Assembly: GCA_013335115.1 (NCBI GenBank)
Contig: JAAXWQ010000014.1
Location: 1-41,592, forward strand
Origin: Chlorobiaceae bacterium
GTDB taxonomy: Bacteria; Bacteroidota; Chlorobiia; Chlorobiales; Chlorobiaceae
Reading direction: 5' to 3'
Length of the DNA stretch: 41,592 nt
How positions within the stretch are numbered: position 1 is the first letter of the stretch; the number at the start of each line of letters is the position of its first letter. Below the pieces are notes generated by a model. It searched no databases. It was not told the DNA's origin and saw only the letters and a list, made by a program, of their open reading frames with translations. A program made the translations under genes and the position numbers. Below, one piece after another: positions 1 through 7,910 of the stretch.

Positions 1-592
1 CCCCCGCCTTGTAGTCGCCGGAATTGGCGATCGATCCGCGGTAGGTGACGTTCACGCTGTCGGTTGCGAAACCGAGCGAAAGGTTCGCCCCCTTCGCGTC
101 GCCATTGCTGCGGTAGTATGAACCCACCTCACCGCCGCTCAACGTTTGTCCTGATTCCGCGAACTCGGGTGCGGGGGTCTCGGCGATAATGGTGGCGCCA
201 ATGCTGTCCCCCCCGAGGCTGACCGGGGTAATCCCGCCGGCATAGACCTTCAGGGTTCCGACCTGTGACGGGTCAAGGTAGGAGAGTGCCGGATTCATGT
301 GGTTGGGGCAACAGGCGATCAGGTCCATGCCGTCGATCTTGATGCGAAGACGGTCGTCGGCGAGCCCGTCGACCACCGGCAGGCTCGATACCCCGCCGGC
401 ACCCTGGAGGGCCACGCCGGGCTGGTCGGCAAGCAGCGATGCCGTATCGCTGGATCTGGCCTTTTTCGATTCTTTTGCCTCCTTTCCGCTATCCGCCTTT
501 CCCTTGACGACAATCTCGTCGGCAACCGGTTCTGCGGCGAACGCAAGAACATGCCCCCCGGCAACCGCGATCAGCAACGCCAGGGTTTTCAT
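1..592 (-). CDS. TonB-dependent outer-membrane receptor, N-terminal part (OprC-like)
   Basis: The frame is open from an ATG at 592 to the window edge, so only the first 197 or so residues are present. An in-frame ATG at 622 would add ten residues. Residues 1-20 look like a Sec signal peptide and are followed by a possible TonB box (DEIVV, 26-30). A plug domain follows, with IKIDGMDLI near 85 and LGGDSIGATI near 125, both typical of TonB-dependent receptors. Residues 94-99 read CCPNHM, giving Cys95-x3-Met99, the spacing of the CxxxM half of the copper site described for Pseudomonas OprC; the HxM half would lie outside the window. Copper uptake is therefore an inference. The upstream gene on the same strand encodes a small Cys-rich protein and is probably co-transcribed. 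Confidence 0.85.
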   Translation of the reverse strand, partial: MKTLALLIAVAGGHVLAFAAEPVADEIVVKGKADSGKEAKESKKARSSDTASLLADQPGVALQGAGGVSSLPVVDGLADDRLRIKIDGMDLIACCPNHMNPALSYLDPSQVGTLKVYAGGITPVSLGGDSIGATIIAETPAPEFAESGQTLSGGEVGSYYRSNGDAKGANLSLGFATDSVNVTYRGSIANSGDYKAG

Positions 593-782
593 GTTCCTGG
601 TGAATTTCCTTGATGTATGCATGGGTGTAAAAAATGGTTGATTGCGCGGTCCCTTGCCGGTGGCGTCGTGCCATCGCGCGAAAGGACAACGTGGAATTCC
701 TGGTGTACGAACCGCCATCATTCGCATCGGCAAAGAGGCGAACACAACGGCAAAGCCCAAACACTCCGTCGGAGACGGAACG

Positions 783-1190
783 TCAGGCGGCGTTCATGTA
801 CAGTAATGAGTCCGGCGGGTGGTCGATAGGTCGGCCATGGCCTTCGGCAAGCGCCATGCCTCCCGTTGACGGCAGAAGGGTGATGGATTCGATCAGAGCG
901 ACAAGACCGTGGGCGATTGGCTCCATACCCGGCATCATCTCCTGGGAATCGGCAACGGGTTTCAGCGGGGTAGTCTTCTCGGCAGGCACCTCGCGGTCAT
1001 CGTGGGCCGATGCAACCTTCTTTTGCAGGAAACACTTACCGCAGCAATCCCTCGTCCTCTTTTCGCAGAGGCGCTCGGCAATCGCCTTCCGGTTCATGGC
1101 GAACAGCGCACGGTAAACCTGGACGCAGCTGATCTGCGCCATCATGCCCGCCAGTAGCAGGACGACAATGGTCCGGGTCCAAAAAGCCAT
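783..1190 (-). CDS. Small exported Cys-rich protein upstream of the TonB receptor
   Basis: 135 residues. Residues 5-22 form one hydrophobic segment (signal peptide or membrane anchor). After it comes a basic region with C42, C49, C50, C53 in the arrangement CEKRTRDCCGKCFL. Small Bacteroidetes/Chlorobi proteins with a C..(x)nCxGKC(F/Y)L core are often encoded beside TonB-dependent receptors, but I know of no assigned function. A periplasmic metal-binding or delivery role next to an OprC-like receptor is an inference from the cysteines and context. The gap to the receptor start is about 190 bases. It contains a 6-bp stem with a 3-base loop (765-779) just after the stop, which could attenuate read-through. 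No strong Shine-Dalgarno site is visible before the ATG. Confidence 0.65.
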   Translation of the reverse strand: MAFWTRTIVVLLLAGMMAQISCVQVYRALFAMNRKAIAERLCEKRTRDCCGKCFLQKKVASAHDDREVPAEKTTPLKPVADSQEMMPGMEPIAHGLVALIESITLLPSTGGMALAEGHGRPIDHPPDSLLYMNAA

Positions 1191-1253
1191 GATCGAGGAA
1201 TCTGAAAATAAAAACCATACTACTACATAACCATATCGCCAATATAAAACCTC

Positions 1254-1282
1254 GGGGACGTTCCTGAAAACATTAACTTACG
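1254..1282 (+). repeat. Left inverted repeat of the RAYT element
   Basis: 29 bases, the inverse complement of 2300-2328 with one mismatch (C at 1264 against A in the other copy). It starts GGGGACGTTC and ends ATTAACTTACG. It overlaps the transposase stop codon (1278-1280). Confidence 0.85.
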
Positions 1283-2252
1283 CCCGAGAACAACCACTTA
1301 CGATCTTGCTGACCGCCACTGCAGATATCCCCAATATTGGCCCCGTTTCCGCATACGTCAACCCCAGTTCGATAACCAGCTTCACCACAAGATCCCGCCT
1401 GGCTTCCGTGCACGCTTTCCGACGGCAACCGCCCGCCAGGGCTTGATGGCTGATGCCATGGCCCTCACAACACCGCTCGACAATCTCTCTGACCCCGGAC
1501 ACCCTTTTTGCCAACGGCATCTTTTCCTTCACCGACGCATCGGCTTCATCAATCACTTCCTGGGCAAATTCTCCGCTACCCAGTATCCGTTCATCACTGA
1601 ACTGGCGCTCTCCCCTGCTTCTCATCGAAAGCACGTCTGACCAGCCACCAGCCGAACGGATCAATCCGCCACCGGTCAGCTCCGGCTGGCTGCCAAGCTT
1701 GCTCTCCTGCAACATGAATTCCAGGTAATCCCTTCTTGCTGCACCGGCCTTATTCCCAAAATATGCAAGCACATAGTCAGAATCCTGCCATTCAGACTCC
1801 TTTAAACCCATGACCACCAGGTGTCCGCTCCATGGGTACTGACCGAGATCTTCGAACGACCTTATCAGTCCTGCCCGCAACGGGTTGAGGTGGATGTAAC
1901 TTACCAGTTTGAGAAAATAGGTATCCTCTTCACAGACAATCGACTTGTAACGGTTCTGGAAAAGATGACCATGCCGCTCATGACGTCGGTTGTAGTAAAC
2001 CGAGTATCCGGTCAGGAACTTCCTCATGAACGCCGATAGCCCATATCGACCGCTTTTGAGCAGGATATGTGCATGGTTGGTCATCAGCGCCCAGGCATAA
2101 ATATTCGTTTCTGTCTTCAATGCCACCGCTCCCATTCCGGACACGAAACGATCGCGATCCTGATCGTCGATGATAATCTCCCTTTTTTCGATTCCCCTGA
2201 TGATCACATGGTGTAACGTACCGGGGGAATCAAGTCTCGGACCTCTCGGCAT
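1278..2252 (-). CDS. REP-associated tyrosine transposase (RAYT, Y1 HUH family)
   Basis: 324 residues. The N-terminal 150 or so residues are the Y1 transposase domain: a start typical of the family (MPRGPRLDSPGTLHHV), the HUH pair His60/His62 in MTNHAHILL, and the GHLFQNRYKS segment, whose Tyr102 is a candidate nucleophile. The C-terminal 70 residues (ARRDLVVKLVIELG to the end) resemble the DnaA-type helix-turn-helix often fused to these enzymes. Such proteins nick and join single-stranded DNA at hairpin ends, and RAYTs are linked to spreading of REP-type palindromes. The reading frame is intact. The gene occupies almost the entire element, leaving about 50 bases between the start codon and the right repeat. 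Confidence 0.88.
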   Translation of the reverse strand: MPRGPRLDSPGTLHHVIIRGIEKREIIIDDQDRDRFVSGMGAVALKTETNIYAWALMTNHAHILLKSGRYGLSAFMRKFLTGYSVYYNRRHERHGHLFQNRYKSIVCEEDTYFLKLVSYIHLNPLRAGLIRSFEDLGQYPWSGHLVVMGLKESEWQDSDYVLAYFGNKAGAARRDYLEFMLQESKLGSQPELTGGGLIRSAGGWSDVLSMRSRGERQFSDERILGSGEFAQEVIDEADASVKEKMPLAKRVSGVREIVERCCEGHGISHQALAGGCRRKACTEARRDLVVKLVIELGLTYAETGPILGISAVAVSKIVSGCSRA

Positions 2253-2299
2253 AGTGTTTCTGTTTGGTATTGAAAATCTGACACTGGTCGCTTATATAT

Positions 2300-2328
2300 C
2301 GTAAGTTAATGTTTTCATGAACGTCCCC
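2300..2328 (-). repeat. Right inverted repeat of the RAYT element
   Basis: 29 bases, the inverse complement of 1254-1282 with one mismatch. It lies 47 bases upstream of the transposase start codon, so the transposase promoter must lie in or near it. Confidence 0.85.
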
Positions 2329-2377
2329 CTTTTTTTACTTTGCGGAGAGCAGGGAAAAAGTAAACAGGGAGCAGGCT

Positions 2378-2560
2378 ATGGCCATGACCGTTGAGATCAG
2401 GGACAACAAGTTGTGCATCGAGATCGATATGCAGAAACCCGAGCCGTCGTCATCGGGGAAAACCCTCGTCGTCGCCAGTACCAAGGGCAACGTCGTCACC
2501 AGTGTGGAAGTTGACGGCAAGCCGGTGACCATAGGCCTCAACGCCTATATCAAGCGCTGA
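2378..2560 (+). CDS. Small conserved protein of unknown function (60 aa)
   Basis: 60 residues, beginning MAMTVEIRDNKLCIEID and ending VTIGLNAYIKR. It resembles short single-domain bacterial proteins with a GKTLVVAST core and a C-terminal GLNAYIKR; no function is known to me. The start is supported by AGGGA at 2366-2370, seven bases before the ATG; an in-frame ATG two codons later is also possible. There is no signal peptide or membrane segment, so it is probably cytosolic. Its last 16 bases overlap the convergent recD 3' end, so the two transcripts share an antisense tail. Confidence 0.7.
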   Translation: MAMTVEIRDNKLCIEIDMQKPEPSSSGKTLVVASTKGNVVTSVEVDGKPVTIGLNAYIKR

Positions 2561-4305
2561 ACCCCCTTCTCGACCAACGCGTCCCGAAGTCCTGAACGCC
2601 GGCCGGTCCGGCGCCGGACTGCCGCTGAAAACACGGTTTCGTTTCCGATGATCCCGATCGAGGACTTCGCCCTCGTTATCGCAGTGTAGGCCAGTTCCCT
2701 GGTGAGAAGCGGGACGTCCTCCGGCGGAAGCACCAGCAGCACGCGGTCGAACTCCGATCCCTGGCTCTTGTGCACGGTCATGGCAAAGGCCGTCTCGTGC
2801 TTCGGCAGCCGCTCGGGGGGCAGGCTCCTCATCGTGCCGTCATGTGCCGGAAACCAGGCCCGCAGCTCCTTGCCGGCGTCGGGATCGGGAAGCAGTATCC
2901 CGGTATCCCCGTTGAAAAGCCTGGAGGAAGGATCGTTCTCGGTAATGAGTACGGGACGCCCCCGCCAGAAAAGCCCCGATGGCGAAATGAGGCCGGCACC
3001 GGCAAGCAGGGTCTCGATGGACCGGTTCATCCCGAAAACGCCGAAGGGGCCTTCCCTCAGCGCACAGAGCACCCGGAAACGGTCGAACAGCTGCACCGAT
3101 CCGGCCGGCGACTCCGCTTCGAGCCAGGGGCGGTAACCCTCCACGATCTCCTTGGCCAGCATGTGCCGCAGGGCGCCGGGTTCAGGCAGGGGGCGCCATC
3201 CGGCATCCGTCACGCGTTCATCAAGCAGCAACCTCATCGATTCCACGTCGTCACCGGCATTCACGGCACGGGCGAGCCCCCCGATGCCAGACGCGGCACC
3301 GAACCTGAAGTTCCTCGTCAACGGGGTGATGCAGCCCTCGACGGCGGAACCGCGCTCTTCACCTGCCCGGCAGATATCGCCGAGCACGGCGCCGGGGTCG
3401 ACCGAAGCAAGCTGGTCGCGGTCCCCGAGGAGAATCAGGCGTGCATGGGGCGGCACCGCATCCAGCAGGGCGGACATGAGCGGCAGATCGATCATGGAGG
3501 CTTCGTCGACGATGACCGTATCGAAAGGCAGTGGATTCGATGCGGAATGGCGGAATCCGGAGATGCCGGGCAGCGGCCCCAACAGGCGATGGATGGTGCC
3601 CACCTCTGAAGGCATGGCATCTTTCACCCCGTCCGGACAAGGCAGCGAGTGGCGCATGGCCGAGATGGACGACTTCAGCCGTGCGGCGGCCTTGCCCGTG
3701 GGGGCGGCCATGGCGATCCTCTGGCGGGCCCCGCCCGGTTGCTCCAGCAACAGGCAGAGGATGCGCACGACGGTCGAAGTCTTTCCTGTGCCAGGGCCAC
3801 CTGAGATGACCGAAAAACAGCGTTGCAGGGCCACTTTTGCGGCAAGTTTCTGATGATCCTCACGTTCAGCATCGTCGGCCGGAAAGAGGCGGCCCAAGCC
3901 CTCATCAAGAGTCCCGCGCTCCAGCGAGGGCGGCACAGCCGACGCCATTCGGTCGAGCCTTTCCGCAACCATCGACTCGTAGCGCCAGTACCGGTAGAAG
4001 TAGAGCCGGCCGGAGTCGTCCAGGACCATCGGGCGACGTTGTCCGGGACGGCCGACCGTCGGGAGCTTTTCGAGCAACTGCCGGAGCCCGTCGGCATCGG
4101 GAAGCTCGGTTTCGCGCATCTCGGGCCCAACGACCGTGCACGTTGCGATATCTTCAAGGTCGAGGCAGATGCTCCCCTGCCCGACTGCCTGGCTCAGCAG
4201 CGACACCGCCGTCCGGAGGATGCCCGCTTCCGCCCCACGGCTCCCACGGCAGAGGAATGCCGAGGCCTGCCGGTCGATCGGCCGCTCGTTGAACCCGATG
4301 TTCAT
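2545..4305 (-). CDS. recD: Exodeoxyribonuclease V alpha subunit RecD
   Basis: 586 residues, the usual length for RecD. It is the 5'-3' helicase motor of RecBCD, which processes double-strand breaks for recombination. Walker A is GGPGTGKT at 169-176, the Walker B-type DEAS lies at 267-270, and a helicase motif VHKSQGSEFDRV stands near the C terminus. It is the last gene of recC-recB-recD: its ATG overlaps the recB stop in ATGA (4302-4305), implying translational coupling. The 3' end overlaps the convergent 60-aa gene by 16 bases. All expected ATPase motifs are present and the frame is intact. Confidence 0.95.
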   Translation of the reverse strand: MNIGFNERPIDRQASAFLCRGSRGAEAGILRTAVSLLSQAVGQGSICLDLEDIATCTVVGPEMRETELPDADGLRQLLEKLPTVGRPGQRRPMVLDDSGRLYFYRYWRYESMVAERLDRMASAVPPSLERGTLDEGLGRLFPADDAEREDHQKLAAKVALQRCFSVISGGPGTGKTSTVVRILCLLLEQPGGARQRIAMAAPTGKAAARLKSSISAMRHSLPCPDGVKDAMPSEVGTIHRLLGPLPGISGFRHSASNPLPFDTVIVDEASMIDLPLMSALLDAVPPHARLILLGDRDQLASVDPGAVLGDICRAGEERGSAVEGCITPLTRNFRFGAASGIGGLARAVNAGDDVESMRLLLDERVTDAGWRPLPEPGALRHMLAKEIVEGYRPWLEAESPAGSVQLFDRFRVLCALREGPFGVFGMNRSIETLLAGAGLISPSGLFWRGRPVLITENDPSSRLFNGDTGILLPDPDAGKELRAWFPAHDGTMRSLPPERLPKHETAFAMTVHKSQGSEFDRVLLVLPPEDVPLLTRELAYTAITRAKSSIGIIGNETVFSAAVRRRTGRRSGLRDALVEKGVQRLI

Positions 4306-7300
4306 GCGTTTGCCTCCCCTGTTTCGATCAAGATGCTTCCGAGCTCCCTGACCAGTGCTTCGTCCGGCAAATCCCGGAATAACCCGGTCGCCTCTCCGGC
4401 ACCGGCCTGGACCCCCCTGAGGAAAACGTAGACCACCCCTCCAAAATGGCTGGAATAGCTGTAACCCGGAACCCTGATGGCAAGGTAACGGTCCAATGCG
4501 ACCGTGTAGAGGAGGTACTGCAGGGTGTACAGGTGCTCATCCATCGAATTTCGCAGGGCTTCGCCGCGATACGCTTCGGCAGAGTAACCCAGGTGGTTCG
4601 ATTTCCAATCGATCAGCCAGAAGCGCCCGTCCGCCTCGAACACCATGTCCATGAACCCCATCAGCACGCCCTTGGCGGTCCGGAAATCGAGCGATTCGGC
4701 CAGCCGGAAAAGGTCGGATCCATCAGGCGCTGCCCCGTGACGGGCCAGTAAGGCGGCAAGGGCCGGCGAGGTGATCCGTTTCAGTGGAATATGGAACTCA
4801 AGCTCGGTCGACCAGCTTCCCGGTTGCAGGTCCCGAAGCCTGAAAGCACCGGAAGGCGAGGAGATCGAAGCGGAGATCACCTCCTGCACCATCCCGGAGA
4901 GGCAGGGCAGCCATTTCCGGTCATATCCCTGCCGGTCAAGCTCCCTGCCGACCAGCGCGTCGATCCCCGATACCGAAGCCGAAGGGAAATCGAGTTTTTC
5001 AAAAAGCGAGTGCATCAGGATTCCCGCACGGGCACCCCGATCGAAGGTGAAGATGCTCAGGACGTCATCTGTCCTAACTATCGGAGGGACGCTCGTCGTT
5101 TCAGGCTCATCGCGGTCGGGAAGTTCCGGAGCTTCTTTGCGGTTACGGCTGAACGAGGTGAAACTGGCCACCCGCCACTCGGTGTCGATCTCCCCCCTGA
5201 AGCTCCTGCAGGCATATCCCGAAGGCAGCCTTGATGGGGCCGTCACCGGACCCGAAGCCTCAAGCTCAAGATCTTCTGGCAGCAACCTCCGATATCCGAT
5301 GGCCCCGGCCGACCCCTCGGCAAGCTCCCGGAGTCCTTGCGCCATCTCCACTGCCGAAAGCGCGTCAAGCGCCCGGGAGGCAACATCGACAGTATCCTGC
5401 GACCGCTTGGCCGCCTCAGGGACATGGAGCAGCCAGGCGGCCGGAGAGAGGAGCGGGGCCGTGCCCTTGCGCCGCCCATCGACAACCCGGCCAGTAAAGA
5501 AAACGCAGCGATGCTTCGCCCGGGTCAGGGCAACGTAGAGCAGGCGAAGGTTTTCGGCCAGCTCTTCCCGCCCGGCAGACTTGCGGTGTCCGGCAATGCG
5601 GTTTGAGCCGAAATCCTTCACCAGGCGCCCGTTGTCGTCATGGTACCGGATGATTCCGTCCCCCGTCCTGAGGCCGCCGTAAAGGAAGGGGCAGAAGACC
5701 ACCGGGTACTCGAGGCCTTTGCTGACGTGGACCGTGACGATCCTGACGGCAGGTTCGTCGCTTTCAAGGCGGATCTGGTACTCTTCACCGGGCTCCCCGG
5801 CGGCGACCCGCTCGCCGAACCAGGAGACGAGCCCTTCGACTCCGAGGTTCCCCTCGTGGGCCGCACGGTGCAGCAACTCGAAACAGTGCAGCAGGTTGGT
5901 CAGGATCCTCGCCCCCTCGTTGCCGGGGGAATCGAGCAGGCGCTGGCGGACCGCTTCCCGGGTCATCAGCTCACGGACCATGACCATGAATCCCTCCTCG
6001 AGCCACAGGCGATGATACTCCCTGAACTGCTGCAGGCGCGAAACCCAGGCGGATTCGTCGCTGTTCAACCGGTCTATCTCGTTGCTGGAAAGCCCCATGA
6101 TGTCAGTGGCCAGGGCCGACCTGACGAGAGGCTCCCTGCCCGGATCGGCGAGCGCCGCGACGAGGGTGCTGACCTCAGCTGCCTGCCTCGAAGCGAACAC
6201 ACTCTCCTCGCTGCGCATGACTGACGCGATGCCCCGCGCATTGAGCGCATCCTGGATCGTGCGGGCCTGCCGGTGCGTCCGGACGATGACCGCGACATCA
6301 CCGGCCGTCGTCCCATCCCCGCCTTTGAGCAGGGCTTCGACCCCTGCGGCACATGCCGCTGTGGCGAACTGCTCCGCACTGCCGCTGTTCAGGTTGCCAT
6401 CCTCGGTGCCGGGGTCCATGAAGCACAACTCCAGTGGCCCGCAATCCCCGGGTGGGTCGACCGTTGCGTCCCCAACCTTTCCCGGGACGAGCGGGTGGTA
6501 GTCGATACCCTCGAAAACAAAGGGCCGGCGGGCATCGTCGAACAGGAGGTTGAATGCCCGGAGGAGCGCCGGATCGGAACGCCAGTTCGAAACGAGGGTA
6601 TGCCGACCGTCATCTCCGATTTCCGACGAGGCATTGAGGTAGGCGAAGATATCGGCGCCCCGGAAGCTGTAGATCGCCTGCTTCGGGTCTCCGATCAGGA
6701 ACAGCGGCGCACCGGTGCCGGCGTAGATCTTCCTGAAAATGGCATACTGCACGGGATCGGTGTCCTGGAACTCGTCAATCAGTGCCGCCCGGTAGCGGAG
6801 GCGGAGCCTTCCGGCAAGCCCGGTGCCGCCGGCATCTTCGGCCAGGACACGCCAGAGCGCTTCAAGCAGGTCGTCGAAAAACCGGACATTGCCCTCACGC
6901 TTCCGCTCGGGCATTCGCTCACGTCCGAAGGCGACCAGCTCGGCCTTCAGGGCCGTAATACGGTCGTCGACCGCCGCCTTGAGCTGTTCACAAGCATGGA
7001 AGAGCGGATGGTCAGGCGATACTCCGCTTGATTTCGTGCCGTTCCTGATCCCGGAAACGGTCAACAGGCCAAACCCGCTAAACAGGTCGAACGGATTGCC
7101 CCCGGAGACGAACGCCTCCATGCGTTCGAGGATCGCATCGATCCTGTCGCTACGGTATCCGTCTTCGCTTCGGCTCAGCCCCTTGTCGGTCCGGAGGAGC
7201 CCGACGATCACCTGGCGCTCTTCCATCCAGATCCGGCATGCCTCGTCGTAGGCCGCACGGCATGCCGATTCGATCGCCGAGACCTCTGCGTCGGTAAATG

Positions 7301-7910
7301 ACGGTACCACCTCCGTCCATGGCGAAGCCTGCAGCTCCCGGAGCAGCTTCATGAATGCATCCGGCGAACACCCCTGCTGCATGGCATACCCCAAGAGCGG
7401 GCTCTCGTCCCTGAAGAACCGTCGCCGCCAGAAATCGTCGGCGACCTCCCTGAGCAAGGGCTTCTGGTCGGCAATCAGCTCGGTATCGTACAGCGAACCG
7501 CTCTCGAAGGCGTTGTCCTGAAGGGCCCGGAGGCAGAATCCGTGGATCGTGAAGATGGATGCCGTATCGAAAGCCGCGAGTGCAGCGTCGAAACGACTTG
7601 CAGCAGTTTCGACCATACCGGCTTCAGCCACCCGGCGACGGAGGCCTTCCAGGAACGGGTCGGAGGACTCGGCGCCCTGCATCACATCGAGCGCTTCTCG
7701 TATCCGTCCCCTGATCCGGGCACGAAGCTCCTGAGTGGCCGCTTCGGTATAGGTGACGACAAGGATCTGTTCGGGCGAAAGCTCCTTTTCCAGCAGCATC
7801 CGAAGGTAGAGCGCCGCGATGGCCCAGGTCTTGCCTGTCCCCGCGCTCGCCTCGATGAGGTGCATGCCGTCGAGCGGCACGGTGGCGTGGTCCAGCACCT
7901 GCGGCGTCAT
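4302..7910 (-). CDS. recB: Exodeoxyribonuclease V beta subunit RecB (helicase/nuclease)
   Basis: 1202 residues, matching full-length RecB. It is a UvrD-like 3'-5' helicase with a C-terminal nuclease. Walker A is ASAGTGKT at 21-28, and the DEFQDTDP motif II lies near residue 380. A helicase motif VTVHVSKGLEYPVVF stands in the second half. The nuclease core DWKSN is at about 1101-1105, followed by the QLLYTVAL-like segment, so the nuclease appears intact. Its start overlaps the recC stop by four bases and its stop overlaps the recD start by four bases. RecBCD cuts and unwinds DNA ends and loads RecA; the Chi sequence it would recognise here is unknown. Confidence 0.96.
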   Translation of the reverse strand: MTPQVLDHATVPLDGMHLIEASAGTGKTWAIAALYLRMLLEKELSPEQILVVTYTEAATQELRARIRGRIREALDVMQGAESSDPFLEGLRRRVAEAGMVETAASRFDAALAAFDTASIFTIHGFCLRALQDNAFESGSLYDTELIADQKPLLREVADDFWRRRFFRDESPLLGYAMQQGCSPDAFMKLLRELQASPWTEVVPSFTDAEVSAIESACRAAYDEACRIWMEERQVIVGLLRTDKGLSRSEDGYRSDRIDAILERMEAFVSGGNPFDLFSGFGLLTVSGIRNGTKSSGVSPDHPLFHACEQLKAAVDDRITALKAELVAFGRERMPERKREGNVRFFDDLLEALWRVLAEDAGGTGLAGRLRLRYRAALIDEFQDTDPVQYAIFRKIYAGTGAPLFLIGDPKQAIYSFRGADIFAYLNASSEIGDDGRHTLVSNWRSDPALLRAFNLLFDDARRPFVFEGIDYHPLVPGKVGDATVDPPGDCGPLELCFMDPGTEDGNLNSGSAEQFATAACAAGVEALLKGGDGTTAGDVAVIVRTHRQARTIQDALNARGIASVMRSEESVFASRQAAEVSTLVAALADPGREPLVRSALATDIMGLSSNEIDRLNSDESAWVSRLQQFREYHRLWLEEGFMVMVRELMTREAVRQRLLDSPGNEGARILTNLLHCFELLHRAAHEGNLGVEGLVSWFGERVAAGEPGEEYQIRLESDEPAVRIVTVHVSKGLEYPVVFCPFLYGGLRTGDGIIRYHDDNGRLVKDFGSNRIAGHRKSAGREELAENLRLLYVALTRAKHRCVFFTGRVVDGRRKGTAPLLSPAAWLLHVPEAAKRSQDTVDVASRALDALSAVEMAQGLRELAEGSAGAIGYRRLLPEDLELEASGPVTAPSRLPSGYACRSFRGEIDTEWRVASFTSFSRNRKEAPELPDRDEPETTSVPPIVRTDDVLSIFTFDRGARAGILMHSLFEKLDFPSASVSGIDALVGRELDRQGYDRKWLPCLSGMVQEVISASISSPSGAFRLRDLQPGSWSTELEFHIPLKRITSPALAALLARHGAAPDGSDLFRLAESLDFRTAKGVLMGFMDMVFEADGRFWLIDWKSNHLGYSAEAYRGEALRNSMDEHLYTLQYLLYTVALDRYLAIRVPGYSYSSHFGGVVYVFLRGVQAGAGEATGLFRDLPDEALVRELGSILIETGEANA

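Larger units (their letters stand above)
1254..2328 (-). mobile_element. RAYT/IS200-like single-gene transposase element with inverted ends
   Basis: The transposase gene is enclosed by two 29-base inverted repeats (1254-1282 and 2300-2328) that match at 28 of 29 positions. The outer ends read GGGGACGTTC inward. The stop codon of the transposase lies inside the left repeat. No obvious target-site duplication is visible in the flanks (aaaacctc on the left, cctttttt on the right), as expected for HUH/tyrosine transposases, which do not make duplications. Confidence 0.75.

Noticed and set aside
201-221. GDSIGAT in the TonB receptor as an ApbE flavinylation site
   Set aside because: The Ser/Thr before Gly is missing from the motif (D-S-I-G-A-T), and this stretch is a standard conserved plug-domain segment of TonB receptors.
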